Assembly: GCA_013403005.1 (NCBI GenBank)
Contig: JACBOA010000007.1
Location: forward strand, 196,433 to 260,432
From: Methanobacteriaceae archaeon
Lineage (GTDB): Archaea > Methanobacteriota > Methanobacteria > Methanobacteriales > Methanobacteriaceae
Direction of reading: 5' to 3'
DNA: 64,000 bases
A model generated the notes under the pieces. That model saw only the letters and a program-made list of their open reading frames with translations, was not told the origin of the DNA and searched no databases. Positions 36,530-45,711 of this stretch are shown piece by piece (position 1 is the first letter of the stretch; the number at the start of each line of letters is the position of its first letter). Position numbers and translations under genes: made by a program.

Positions 36530-36890
36530 AAAAACTAATCTACATATGGGCTAATAATTCATAAAGTGTTTATAATAAATGGGTGTTGATGTTTTCATAA
36601 AATGCGTGTCTTGTCAAAGTATACTTCTCACTGTATACTGTAAGATAAGAAATAAGATGAGAATGAGATATGGTTATTAATTAAAATTTAATAAGTATTA
36701 ATTTAACTCCTTGAACTAAAAATCTTTGAAACTACAAAAAATCAATCATCACATATATACTGGTTCATTGAAATACTGCTTTTTTGATAAAAATGATTTT
36801 GATAAGTCTGGGAATTGAATAACTAACATGTTGCTTACACTTTCATCATAAAAAAAACTTTTTATTTAACACTATTTCTTCTTAATCATT
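36530..36890. other. Intergenic region with an inverted repeat
   Basis: This AT-rich stretch follows the flavodoxin fusion gene. It holds a perfect inverted repeat, AGTATAC at 36618-36624 and GTATACT at 36633-36639, spaced by 8 bases. The repeat could be an operator or a short RNA hairpin. No gene is supported. Confidence 0.5.
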
Positions 36891-36922
36891 ATTATGAGTA
36901 GGAAATATTATGAGTAGGAAAT
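36891..36922. repeat. Perfect 16-bp tandem duplication
   Basis: ATTATGAGTAGGAAAT occurs twice head to tail just beyond the end of the peptidase-like pseudogene. No function is evident. Confidence 0.85.
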
Positions 36923-36983
36923 GAGTGGGAAAAAATTCAAAGGAACTGTTTTAGAAAAAAATTTGAAATGTAATATTAAAGAA

Positions 36984-37810
36984 TTAAAAGATCTGGCTAC
37001 TATCAATTACTTTTATAAATTCCGTGGCATGTTCTCTGGTTGTGGTGTTGGAATCATATTTATATGTTTCATAAATTATAGATGGTATTCCCGCCTTGCT
37101 TAAGGGAATAGTGATATATTCTGCGCTTGAAGTGTTTGGCGGGTAATAATATTTAATCCATGGAAGTTTGTCTTTTAATTCCATGGTTATGGCCAAGGAT
37201 TTCGAGTCTTTACCTGGTGCAAATACAAAACGGTTAACAGAGTAGCTACCATTACTTGAATGAATCTCAACAGCTAATTGGTATTTATTCTGAACTATAT
37301 CAGCTACAACATACTTTTTTGCTAATTTCTGACCTTTTAATCTTTCTTCCGGGTAATTATCCTCATAGATGGGAGCATTTATTATGTACAGGTATTATGC
37401 TTTTTTTAGATTTGCATTGTTTTCTCGTATAGAATCAATTAGGCTTTTATGAGCATCTGATTCACGGGGATGAACACCCACAATGTAAGCTGTGGTAACA
37501 TTGGAACTGCTGTTTCAGTAAGGCCCTTCTTTTATAACACAAGAATCATTGCTTTTACCCAGATAGTACTAGAAATCTTGGAGTAACTGTGAGAGCTATC
37601 TGAAGAAATCAAATTAAATGACGATAGCAAAAAAGCACATAAAATGATTATAAGAACTGTAGAAATTATAAAAATATCTTTTTTCTTCCTTTGATTTTTA
37701 ACGTAGCGTATTTTATAGAAACAGTTTAATAATTTGCAGATACCGGAAGATTTTTCTTCCTTATTAAGTCTACGCTTCTTTATTCTATTTTTACTTAAAG
37801 GATTCTTCAT
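36984..37810 (-). pseudogene. Broken gene for a membrane-anchored peptidase/deacylase-like protein
   Basis: Read on the minus strand, the first 85 codons from 37810 encode a basic N-terminus and a membrane helix (IFIISTVLIIILCAFLL). A frameshift near 37560-37620 leads to the next frame. That frame continues through KEGPY, a TGA at 37515-37517, then TTAYIVGVHPRESDAHKSL, a TAA at 37395-37397, and an open stretch to 36984 (INAPIYEDNYPEERLKGQ, VEIHSSNGSY, PLSKAGIPSIIYE). The VHPRE and VEIHS elements resemble the zinc ligands of M14 carboxypeptidase or succinylglutamate desuccinylase-like proteins. Three independent lesions mean it is inactive. Confidence 0.8.
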
Positions 37811-38160
37811 ATCAACCGGAGCGTGTTATATTTTTTTGAAATTGTTATTTACATTATAATCTTGTTTATATATTCTTGTTTATAAAATTATTATGTCATT
37901 CTAAAACAATAAAGAGTCGAAACTGTCTTTTAGATTAATCAACTGATCTGCAACAAAAATAATTTTAAGTTATTTCGTTAAACATCGCTATAACGAAGTA
38001 ATATTATAATGTATTATATAATTTATATTAGTTAATATGAAATATTTAGTAAATTCTTATTTAGCAAATTCTTGGGAATTATAACTTCCAAAAAAATGAT
38101 AGTATTTGCTTGTAGAAAATATCATCATCAAAATTAATAATGATGAATCACTTAATAGAT
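37811..38160. other. AT-rich intergenic region
   Basis: This 350-bp gap lies between the pseudogene and the zinc-ribbon membrane protein gene. It is very AT-rich and has several TTTATATA-like stretches (for example near 37863 and 38010) that could act as TATA boxes. No open frame with a ribosome binding site is seen. Confidence 0.5.
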
Positions 38161-38184
38161 AGGATAAGGTGTAAGGATAAGGTG
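38161..38184 (+). repeat. Duplicated AGGATAAGGTG with the ribosome binding site
   Basis: AGGATAAGGTG occurs at 38161-38171 and again at 38174-38184, separated by two bases. The second copy supplies the GGTG ribosome binding site of the GTG-initiated gene at 38190. Confidence 0.75.
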
Positions 38185-38189
38185 AAAAT

Positions 38190-38609
38190 GTGCGATGTCC
38201 GAAATGTGGGGTAGAATATCCAGAAAATTCCGATCGATGCATAAACTGTGGTAACCCCATAAACATGAACTCAGAAATCAATAATTCAGAAAAGAACATT
38301 CAGGAAAATAACCTTCTGGAAAAATCTGTTGATGGAGAGGAAGTCAAAAAGGCATACATGGCGTTCAAACTTCTGGGATTAATTGGCATTATATTTTTCC
38401 TTCCCTTAGCAGTAGTTTCTGGCTTGTACCTGATAACTCGAAAAGAAAAAGATGCTAAATACTGGGGATTTGCTTTTGTCATTTCAGGTGTTGTGCTATG
38501 GGTTATTGGTGTAATAATGATTTACACCATGGGATTTGACAAATTTATGGCAACCTATAACTTAACAGATTATTCTAATAATTTAACCAGCTATGGGTTT
38601 AAGTATTGA
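38190..38609 (+). CDS. Zinc-ribbon membrane protein
   Basis: This 139-residue protein has an N-terminal zinc ribbon CPKCGVEYPENSDRCINCG (two C-x2-C pairs). A polar linker and two hydrophobic helices (about 66-86 and 97-118) follow, with a short Asn-rich tail. Such zinc-ribbon membrane proteins are numerous in Methanobacterium and have no assigned function. Start is GTG at 38190. An ATG one base upstream is out of frame. It stands alone. Confidence 0.8.
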   Translation: MRCPKCGVEYPENSDRCINCGNPINMNSEINNSEKNIQENNLLEKSVDGEEVKKAYMAFKLLGLIGIIFFLPLAVVSGLYLITRKEKDAKYWGFAFVISGVVLWVIGVIMIYTMGFDKFMATYNLTDYSNNLTSYGFKY

Positions 38610-38735
38610 TTCTTAACCCTTTTTTGGCATATTTTTCGAATTGGCCGATCTGAATAATTCTTTTTGATTATCAAACAATTTTCTTCATTTTTTGTAAATT
38701 TTCAAAAAAATAAAGATAATAGAATTAAGAGATTA

Positions 38736-38763
38736 TTAAACAAGAGATTTTAAACAAGAGATT
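38736..38763. repeat. Perfect 14-bp tandem duplication
   Basis: TTAAACAAGAGATT is repeated twice in direct contact in the leader region upstream of hisG. Confidence 0.8.
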
Positions 38764-38893
38764 AGTTATATTAGAAATGATATTAGAAGTTTAAGTTAAA
38801 CAATAAACTAACCTAGCTGACATTTGAAGTTTAAAAATGTTTTAATAAAATTAATAGATTATGCTGAGATCAATAAGAAATAGGAGAAATAAT

Positions 38894-39883
38894 ATGGAAC
38901 AGATTGTACTAGGACTCCCTAAAGGGAGCTTAAATAATGTTAAACGTGGGAATACTTACCAATTATTCATTGATGCAGGATATGAGGTTCGAGGATACGA
39001 ACCTGGTAAGGAAGAAAATGAAATAATCATCCTTAATGACCCGGAAATAAAAGGATTTTTGACCCGCCCACAGAGTGCTCCAGTTGAATTGAACAGGCAA
39101 ATACTGGATCTGGCTATAATAGGAGAAGACTGGGTAAGGGAAGAATCTGTAAACCTTGATGAAGAACTTATCCAGAAAATAGGGGACTTGGATTACGGTA
39201 AAACCCGACTCATCGTGGCAGTACCTAACGATGATCCTTACGAATCATTAACTGAATTCTTCAAAGCGAATAAAGACAGAAAACACCCTATATTGTGTTT
39301 CACAGAATACCCCAACCTCACCCGGCAGTTTTTTATGGATAATGAAGGTTACCAGGAAGTCTTCGGTGATACGAAACCTCTGGTTCAGATAAGAGGTTTA
39401 TGGGATGGGGAAAATGAAATGGTTCAAATCATCAATTCTGATGGTGCCACAGAGGTATACATAGCCAAAGGCGCTGATCTAGTGGTGGACAACACCCAAA
39501 CTGGAAGCAGCCTCAAAAAGGCTGGATTAAAAATACTGGAAACAATAATGGAATCCAGTGCAGGACTATATGCAGGTCCCAGCTGCAAAGGAGAAAAAGC
39601 AGAGAAGGCTAAAACAATATTTGATCAACTATTCGGAGCTATTGAAGCACGTAAATACTTTGATGTTAAATTTAACATAGCAAATCACCGTATGGATGAT
39701 GTTAAAGATTTCCTGCTTTCCAATGAACTATGCTCTGATGAACCAACCGCAGTGAAAGGAAGTAGTTTTTCACAGATAAATGTATTAATCCCTAAAAACA
39801 AGTTTCCAGAAATGTTAAAAGGAATAAAAAGCTTCGGAGCATCAGCAATTGTCCGGGAAGATGTCAAACAGTACGTAAAATAA
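38894..39883 (+). CDS. hisG: ATP phosphoribosyltransferase (HisG)-like
   Basis: The 329-residue protein has the HisG order of motifs. LGLPKGSL starts the catalytic domain and LDLAIIGEDWV is near 80. ATEVYIAKGADLVVDNTQTGSSLKKAGL (near 193-220) forms the PRPP-binding region, and a C-terminal ferredoxin-like regulatory domain (about 255-329) resembles HisG_C. The family catalyses the first step of histidine synthesis, condensing ATP with PRPP. The chain is about 40 residues longer than the usual long form, with insertions in the first half. The match is clear but somewhat divergent, so a HisG paralogue is possible. ATG at 38894 follows TAGGAG. No other his genes adjoin it. Confidence 0.8.
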   Translation: MEQIVLGLPKGSLNNVKRGNTYQLFIDAGYEVRGYEPGKEENEIIILNDPEIKGFLTRPQSAPVELNRQILDLAIIGEDWVREESVNLDEELIQKIGDLDYGKTRLIVAVPNDDPYESLTEFFKANKDRKHPILCFTEYPNLTRQFFMDNEGYQEVFGDTKPLVQIRGLWDGENEMVQIINSDGATEVYIAKGADLVVDNTQTGSSLKKAGLKILETIMESSAGLYAGPSCKGEKAEKAKTIFDQLFGAIEARKYFDVKFNIANHRMDDVKDFLLSNELCSDEPTAVKGSSFSQINVLIPKNKFPEMLKGIKSFGASAIVREDVKQYVK

Positions 39884-39980
39884 AAACTAAAATTTTATTT
39901 GTAGGATAACGTAAAAATAACAAGCTATGGACATAAGAGAAGGAAAAACTAAATTCTTGATTAGGTTAGGTGTATCCTCT

Positions 39981-40748
39981 ATGAAGCAATTCTTAATCAC
40001 ACCTGCAGCAGGTAAAAGGTTAATTGCCAAGGCTATTGCCAGTTATCCACCTCTTGAAGAAGCACTTGAGTCAGGAACAGTTGTTATTATTGCTGGAACA
40101 ACCAACGGTTATGTGGCTGAGGAGGTCCTCTCAAAAATTGGTCAAATTGACGGATTCTCCAGAAAGAGATTCTTCAGGGGCATCGTACTCCCACCCACCA
40201 TGGTAAGGAAGGAAGATGGACGTTTACTGGATGAAAGCGAATTTCATGGAGATGTGGTAATTGTAAATGGTGTTTGGAAGAAGGGTTTGAGCATATTCGA
40301 TGTGGTTGATGACCTTAAAGAGGGAGATATTGTTATTAAAGGGGCTAACGCCCTAGAAATGCCTCGAAAGAAAGCAGCTATCTATATTGGTCATCCTCAG
40401 GCTGGAACCATAGGTGCATCATTGCAGGCAGTGGTTGGCAGACGTGTGCGGTTGGTTCTGCCAGTGGGTTTGGAAAAAAGAGTCATCTCGGACTTAGATG
40501 AACTGGCACTGAAATTAAACTCTCCTGGTGCACAGGGACCCCGGTTACTACCTGTGGTAGGTGAAGTATTCACAGAAATAGAAGCTATATCCCTTTTATC
40601 TGGTGCTACAGCAGAAATGGTGGCTGCCGGTGGAGTGGCAGGAGCAGAAGGTTCAGTCTCACTAGCAATCAGTGGCACAAATCAGGAAATAGAAGATGCA
40701 CAGAAAATAATAATGTCAGTTTACAAAGAACCTGGTTTTTCTTTCTAA
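39981..40748 (+). CDS. Conserved archaeal protein of unknown function
   Basis: The protein, about 255 residues, is predicted to be soluble. It starts with FLITPAAGKRLIAKA and has an IIAGTTNGYVAEEVL stretch near 45, IVNGVWKKGLSIFDVVDDLKEGDIVIKGANA near 110-130, a HPQAGTIGASLQAVVGRRV loop near 155, and a Gly/Ala-rich C-terminal segment SGATAEMVAAGGVAGAEGSVSL. Repeated G-rich loops suggest a nucleotide or sugar-phosphate binding fold. I cannot name the family. AGGTG lies 8 bases before ATG at 39981, which I prefer over the ATG at 39927 that has no ribosome binding site. It follows hisG by about 100 bp on the same strand. Confidence 0.75.
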   Translation: MKQFLITPAAGKRLIAKAIASYPPLEEALESGTVVIIAGTTNGYVAEEVLSKIGQIDGFSRKRFFRGIVLPPTMVRKEDGRLLDESEFHGDVVIVNGVWKKGLSIFDVVDDLKEGDIVIKGANALEMPRKKAAIYIGHPQAGTIGASLQAVVGRRVRLVLPVGLEKRVISDLDELALKLNSPGAQGPRLLPVVGEVFTEIEAISLLSGATAEMVAAGGVAGAEGSVSLAISGTNQEIEDAQKIIMSVYKEPGFSF

Positions 40749-40824
40749 CTACACAAATCTAAATGTGCTTTAAAAATTGCTTTTAAAATTATTCTAATTC
40801 TTTTTTCTTTTTAAAATTTATAAT

Positions 40825-43407
40825 TCAAATATCACCAATCTCCTTAATAATGGCCTGATGCATTCTTCTTATGAATTCTATCCTTTCCTCATACTTCAAC
40901 ACGTCCAAGTACCCTTGAGAAACCAGATTGAAAGCAAAAGGTGAAGGTATCCTGGTGTTAATTTGTTTAATATCCATTTTTCCACTTTCAAGCAATTCTA
41001 AAACTTTTTTAGCATTCTTCACATCCATGAAGTCTTCCATAACCTCTCGACGTGCTTCCTTGAGGATGGAAAAGTTAGGATCCAGTTCTTTAACAAATTT
41101 AAGCAGAATTTTGCCTTTAACTTGTTGGCGACCCACAGATTTCTCCTGCCCCTTGTAACGTCGCAGGATCATGAGTGATCGTCCAGCACAGTGTCTGAAG
41201 CGTCCAGCAAGTGTTTCTGTCCGATCGATGGCTTCTTTAAGGTATTCCTCCAGATTTTCAGCACTTAGCTCTTTCAATGCTTCCAGACCGCCAATTTTAC
41301 CCTCACTGGAAAGGTAGAACCCGTTATCAGATATGGAAATCATCACGTCATGCCGGTATCTTCTAGCTATCACATAGGCCAGGGCACGGCTAAGTGCATC
41401 GTTAACCCTTCTGCCAAAGAGTGTATGGAAAACAACGAATTTCCGGCCACCAAAACCAGTGTAATATTCCACCAGAAGTGTTTTAAGGTTAGGGACAATT
41501 GCATAGAGGTATTGCTCCCGGAAGTACTGGTAAATAGAGTGGGCCGCATTGTAGTCCAGGTAAAGATATTCGTGGATAAATTCAATAATTTCATCCTTAC
41601 TTCTCCCCTTTTTAAACTCCCATTCCAGAATCCCCCGGAATTTTTGTATTTCCATGGCCAGGTCAAAGGATAAGGGTAGTTGTTCTGAAAACCAGGATGG
41701 TATGGTGGGAGGTCCAGAAGCAGGGCTTACATTGACAGTCATACCCCGGGCATAGTTGAAACGGTATATTCGACCACCCAGTACGAAGCTATCACCCTTC
41801 CTGAGTTTCTCCATGAAATCTTCTTCAATACGACCTACTACTTCACCTCCGCATTTCACCACGGCAGCGCTGCGATCAGGGATGGTGCCAATGTTAGTGG
41901 AGTAGAGCATACGTGCCAGTTTTCCCCTTCGACCCATCCGATTTTCATCCCAGTCCACCCAGATCTTGGCATAAACGTAACGCTCCTCCAGACGGGTGTA
42001 TTCACCGGCAAGGTAACTTAAAACACTCTTATAATCATCTTCAGTAAGTTCACGGTAAGGATAACTACTCCGAATAAGTTGCAGGGCTTCATCCAAGTCC
42101 CAGCGCTGTTCAATAGCCATACCATAGATTTGTTGAGCTAAAACATCAAGACAATTCTCCGGGATGTGTATTTCGTCAATTTTACCCTCCAGGGCGTTTT
42201 TAAGGATCAGAGCACATTCCACCAGGTCATCCCGGTCAACCACCATCAATTTGCCCTTAGATTTTTCATGAAGCTGATGACCACTCCTACCTATCCTCTG
42301 CAGAGCCCGGGAAACAGATTTTGGACTGGAAACAAGTATCACCAGGTCTATGTATCCAATATCAATACCTAACTCCAGGCTGGTGGAAGAAACAACAACT
42401 TTCAATTTGCCTTCCTTTAGTTTGTTTTCAGCTTCCAGGCGCAGGTCCCTTGATAAGCTGGAATGGTGAGCCATTATGTTCTGGTCATGGTAACTATCTG
42501 GAAACCTTTTTTTAAGGTTAAAAACAACACTTTCCGTTCCACTGCGGGTGTTGGTGAAAATAAGGGTGGTTTGATGTTCCTGGATGAGATCATGAAGCAT
42601 CTTATACATGGCTTTATTGGTTTCATCAGGATCAGTGGCTATAATATCCTTTACTGGACAGACAACTTCCATGTCTAATTGTTTAAGGTAATTAACATCC
42701 ACGATAAGACAATCCCGTGGCTGGCCATAACTGTAACCCACCAGAAACTGGGCCATCCTTTCCAAGGGGTGGACAGTAGCACTGAGACCGATGCGGACGA
42801 ATCCGCCTGTAAGGTGATCCAATCGTTCCAGGCTCAAACTTAGATGGACTCCACGTTTGTTTTCAGCCAGGGAGTGAATTTCATCAACAATCACGTACCG
42901 AACCTTGGACAATTTTTCCCTGAATTTGGGAGCGCAGAGGAGTATTGAGAGAGATTCAGGAGTGGTGATGAGTATGTGAGGTGGATTTTTAAGCATCTTA
43001 GAACGTTCATATTGAGTTGTGTCCCCGGTTCGAACCGCTTTTCGAATACCTAGCTTCCTTTCTGCAATTTTTTCAATTTCAGATAAGGGTTCTTCCAGGT
43101 TCTTTTCAATATCATTGTCCAGGGCCTTCAGGGGTGATATGTAAAGGCAGTAAACACGATCTTCCAGTATATCCTGTTCTGCCAGGCGGGTGAGTTCGCT
43201 GATAATGGATAAAAAAGCAGTGAGGGTTTTACCTGAACCTGTAGGTGAGGATACCAAGACATTTTTTCCCTGGTGAATGTCCACAATGGACTGGCGCTGA
43301 GCCTCAGAAAAGGTTTCAAACTTTGCCTGGAACCATTCACGAGCCCAGGGATGTAAAATTTTATAAATATCCTTATCAGAATACTTCTTTTTCTGTCTTG
43401 AGATCAT
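40825..43407 (-). CDS. lhr: Lhr-type ATP-dependent helicase
   Basis: This 860-residue superfamily 2 helicase has Walker A SPTGSGKT at 54-61, a DEIH box near 176 (VDEIHSLAENKRG), SATVHP, and RIGRSGHQ (motif VI) near 372. A winged-helix region and a long C-terminal domain of the Lhr-core type follow. Archaeal Lhr proteins are DNA or DNA/RNA helicases implicated in repair and ribosome-linked processes. Length fits the archaeal Lhr-core group rather than full bacterial Lhr of about 1500 residues. The gene is directly downstream of a metallophosphoesterase gene (144 bp), a pairing found widely in archaea and bacteria. Confidence 0.94.
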   Translation of the reverse strand: MISRQKKKYSDKDIYKILHPWAREWFQAKFETFSEAQRQSIVDIHQGKNVLVSSPTGSGKTLTAFLSIISELTRLAEQDILEDRVYCLYISPLKALDNDIEKNLEEPLSEIEKIAERKLGIRKAVRTGDTTQYERSKMLKNPPHILITTPESLSILLCAPKFREKLSKVRYVIVDEIHSLAENKRGVHLSLSLERLDHLTGGFVRIGLSATVHPLERMAQFLVGYSYGQPRDCLIVDVNYLKQLDMEVVCPVKDIIATDPDETNKAMYKMLHDLIQEHQTTLIFTNTRSGTESVVFNLKKRFPDSYHDQNIMAHHSSLSRDLRLEAENKLKEGKLKVVVSSTSLELGIDIGYIDLVILVSSPKSVSRALQRIGRSGHQLHEKSKGKLMVVDRDDLVECALILKNALEGKIDEIHIPENCLDVLAQQIYGMAIEQRWDLDEALQLIRSSYPYRELTEDDYKSVLSYLAGEYTRLEERYVYAKIWVDWDENRMGRRGKLARMLYSTNIGTIPDRSAAVVKCGGEVVGRIEEDFMEKLRKGDSFVLGGRIYRFNYARGMTVNVSPASGPPTIPSWFSEQLPLSFDLAMEIQKFRGILEWEFKKGRSKDEIIEFIHEYLYLDYNAAHSIYQYFREQYLYAIVPNLKTLLVEYYTGFGGRKFVVFHTLFGRRVNDALSRALAYVIARRYRHDVMISISDNGFYLSSEGKIGGLEALKELSAENLEEYLKEAIDRTETLAGRFRHCAGRSLMILRRYKGQEKSVGRQQVKGKILLKFVKELDPNFSILKEARREVMEDFMDVKNAKKVLELLESGKMDIKQINTRIPSPFAFNLVSQGYLDVLKYEERIEFIRRMHQAIIKEIGDI

Positions 43408-43551
43408 TTTATCCTAGTAGTAACTGAATCTTGAAATTATGTCTTTCTATTTTTTTTAACCTTACAAGTTTAGTGTAACAGTTAATCATCGTGAAATTCC
43501 ATTTTAATATGATTTAATCTTATATATTCTAAAGTTGCCTGGGTTTTTCTC

Positions 43552-44316
43552 TTAAAATTCACTGAAATGAGGGTCATACTTGTAAGGTTCCTCTTGGACC
43601 TTTAAAAGATGACCTATTTTTCCGAAATAAAAAGTTTCAAAGTTTTCAACCCCGTAAACTTCCATATTGTCGGGTTTGGATTCTTTCAAAAATGGTGAGA
43701 GAACTTTCTCATGCAGAATATCGGATCCTTCGCTGATAAAGTTAAATGAAGGCATTACAATTATTTTTTTATCCCTGAAATACCCTGCCAGGAAGCATTT
43801 AATTTTTTCCATTCTTTCACCACTTCTGATTCCCACGGATGGATGTTCATGCCCTATTACAATAGTTTCTTCTTTAATTTCGTCCCATTTTTCTGGGATT
43901 TGATCACCATGCATTACCATAAAATTGCCTGTTGAAAAATTTGGATAAACATCTAAATCTGTTTTTGCAGCGATTATGGGTGTCAGGGGGTCATGGTTAC
44001 CCTTGATGAGTATTATCTCCTGAAATCTCTCTTTCAGGTAATCAATGAATTTTATGGTTTCTTTCCATTCCTGGCGGTTGATTTTTCCAAATTCGTGTTT
44101 CAAATCTCCATTAATGATAATTTTAGCACAATCACTACGCAAATGAATTTCTTCCATTCTTTTTATTATTTTAGGATACTGAAATTTTGGGATCATGATT
44201 CCCTGATAGTTAAGTGCTTCCTCATAACCCAGATGAAGATCTGATATAACCAGATAATCATCTATTTCCAGGGCTAAATCACATATATTTGCACCGTAAA
44301 TATTATCACAAGTCAT
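43552..44316 (-). CDS. Lhr-associated metallophosphoesterase (ICC-like)
   Basis: This 254-residue calcineurin-like phosphoesterase has its metal-binding motifs in order: ISDLHLGYE near 25-33, INGDLKHEFG near 68, KGNHDP near 100, MHGDQIP near 134, GHEHPSVG near 153. Proteins of this class (COG1407 type) are encoded next to Lhr helicases and may act as nucleases or phosphatases in DNA repair. AGAGGA precedes the ATG. It lies upstream of Lhr on the same strand, so the pair probably forms one transcription unit. Confidence 0.93.
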   Translation of the reverse strand: MTCDNIYGANICDLALEIDDYLVISDLHLGYEEALNYQGIMIPKFQYPKIIKRMEEIHLRSDCAKIIINGDLKHEFGKINRQEWKETIKFIDYLKERFQEIILIKGNHDPLTPIIAAKTDLDVYPNFSTGNFMVMHGDQIPEKWDEIKEETIVIGHEHPSVGIRSGERMEKIKCFLAGYFRDKKIIVMPSFNFISEGSDILHEKVLSPFLKESKPDNMEVYGVENFETFYFGKIGHLLKVQEEPYKYDPHFSEF

Positions 44317-44615
44317 ATATGTCCTCTAATATTAGAAAAAATATTTAAAATCCTTTTTGTTAGGATTTACGTTTATGTGGACAAATTGTTAGGAAAAATT
44401 ATCTGGATTTTTTATTGATTCTAAGCGAAATTGAAAATATTATTAATTGGTGGGGAATTGTAATATAATACTAAAGCTATCCAGGTTTCAATTTTATTGA
44501 TTAAATTCAATAATTTTAATTCTAGGTAATTATTACCATTAGGAAAATTTGTTTATAAATGTTTTTGTGGGAATAAGTAATCAGAAAACTAATAAAATGA
44601 CTGTTGATGTTAGTG

Positions 44616-44876
44616 TTATTTGATAATTCTTTTAGGCCACAACCATGGGAAAAATAGGTGTATTAATAGCAAAAGTAGGAATGGTAGGAAAATTGCGGTG
44701 TGAATCTGGAATGAAAGGGTTTTATCCAGTAAACCACTGCTTAACCATTCTATAGTCTGGTAATAGGTTATTCCCAGGCCAGATATGATAACCATGCAAA
44801 TGATAATTAGGAGAATGATGTGAACAGTTTTTTTAGTGGTTGCCAGGTCCATTTTTTCAACCTTCGGTATTTTCAT
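44616..44876 (-). CDS. Small two-helix membrane protein with histidines spaced like heme ligands
   Basis: This 86-residue protein has two membrane helices, about 19-37 and 56-78. His19 starts the first helix. His59 and His73 lie in the second, with 13 residues between them, the spacing used by b-type cytochromes for two stacked hemes. It follows the molybdopterin oxidoreductase gene by 57 bp on the same strand and so is likely its membrane partner. It resembles half of a cytochrome b561 or DUF4405-type unit, but no family is certain. Methanobacteriales are generally considered to lack cytochromes, so heme binding is only a hypothesis. Confidence 0.75.
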   Translation of the reverse strand: MKIPKVEKMDLATTKKTVHIILLIIICMVIISGLGITYYQTIEWLSSGLLDKTLSFQIHTAIFLPFLLLLLIHLFFPWLWPKRIIK

Positions 44877-44933
44877 AACTGTTAATAGAATGGTTGCATG
44901 TTAGAAATGATATAGTAGTTTAAACTCTCCAGA

Positions 44934-45599
44934 TCATTTTAAAAAGCTCTCATTGAGGTTTCCCAGATTGGAGTAGCCTCTGCTTTCCCAGTATCCCTGG
45001 TAGTTAGGGTTGTCAGATAGTTCAATCTTGTTAATCCATTTAATCCACTTGTATCCCCATTTACTCTCTGCCACCAGCTGGAATGGGAATCCTCGTTCAG
45101 GCGGTAAGGTGGCATTGTTCATTTTGTAGGCCATGATTATCTGCTTCTTCTGGATATATTCCAGGGGGAATGAGGTTGAATATCCATCAACTGCATAAAA
45201 AATTATGGTGTTGGCTTGGGGTAAAGGTTGAACTTCATTTAAAATGTCTTTAACCATTACTCCCTGCCATAGAATATTAACACTCCAACCTTCCACACAG
45301 TCCAGTTTAACTACTTTCTGGTAACTTTGAAAACCCTTTATCTGGTCGTAGGTGTAATTTCTGGGATTCAAAACTAAACCAGTAACTTCTAAGGAATAGT
45401 TGTTAATATCAACACGTTGGGTTCCTTTAATGGAGTTTTCACGGAAGTCATTTACAGAGGAGAGTTGCTCTCCCTGATACTCTCTAACCTCCACCGAATC
45501 AAGGGGTATAGATGATGGCTGGAGGAAGCCCAGACTAAGAGTAATTGCCAGGAGCATGATAAAAGCAATGGAACTTATGGCAATGAATTGCTTATTCAT
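44934..45599 (-). CDS. Membrane-anchored molybdopterin oxidoreductase (sulfite oxidase/MsrP type)
   Basis: The 221-residue protein has an N-terminal membrane helix (about 5-26) that places the rest outside the cell. The sulfite-oxidase-type molybdopterin domain includes LEVTGLVLNPRNYTYDQIKGF near 70-90. Cys101 in LDCVEGWS is the expected molybdenum ligand. GYSTSFPLEYI, RGFPFQLVAESKWGYKWIKWI complete the family pattern. It is shorter than full sulfite oxidases and lacks the dimerisation domain, like MsrP (YedY). The substrate is unknown. GGGGG precedes the ATG. It is followed by a small histidine-bearing membrane protein. Confidence 0.88.
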   Translation of the reverse strand: MNKQFIAISSIAFIMLLAITLSLGFLQPSSIPLDSVEVREYQGEQLSSVNDFRENSIKGTQRVDINNYSLEVTGLVLNPRNYTYDQIKGFQSYQKVVKLDCVEGWSVNILWQGVMVKDILNEVQPLPQANTIIFYAVDGYSTSFPLEYIQKKQIIMAYKMNNATLPPERGFPFQLVAESKWGYKWIKWINKIELSDNPNYQGYWESRGYSNLGNLNESFLK

Positions 45600-45711
45600 T
45601 TTTCCCCCTAATTCTTATTCATAAGAGAAGGTTAAGTTATTATTTAATAATTCTGCCTATTGGGCTATTGAAAGCTTTTTAGGGATATTTTATTTCCATT
45701 CATTTTTTTTT

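Noticed and set aside
36921..37103. 60-codon plus-strand frame starting MSGKKFKGTVLEKN
   Set aside because: From 36984 onward it is antisense to the clear peptidase-like pseudogene, and the remaining 21 codons are too few to judge. No convincing ribosome binding site.
37395..37517. In-frame TGA and TAA in the peptidase-like gene as possible recoding
   Set aside because: Two different stop codons plus a frameshift are better explained by decay, and no selenocysteine-type hairpin was seen.
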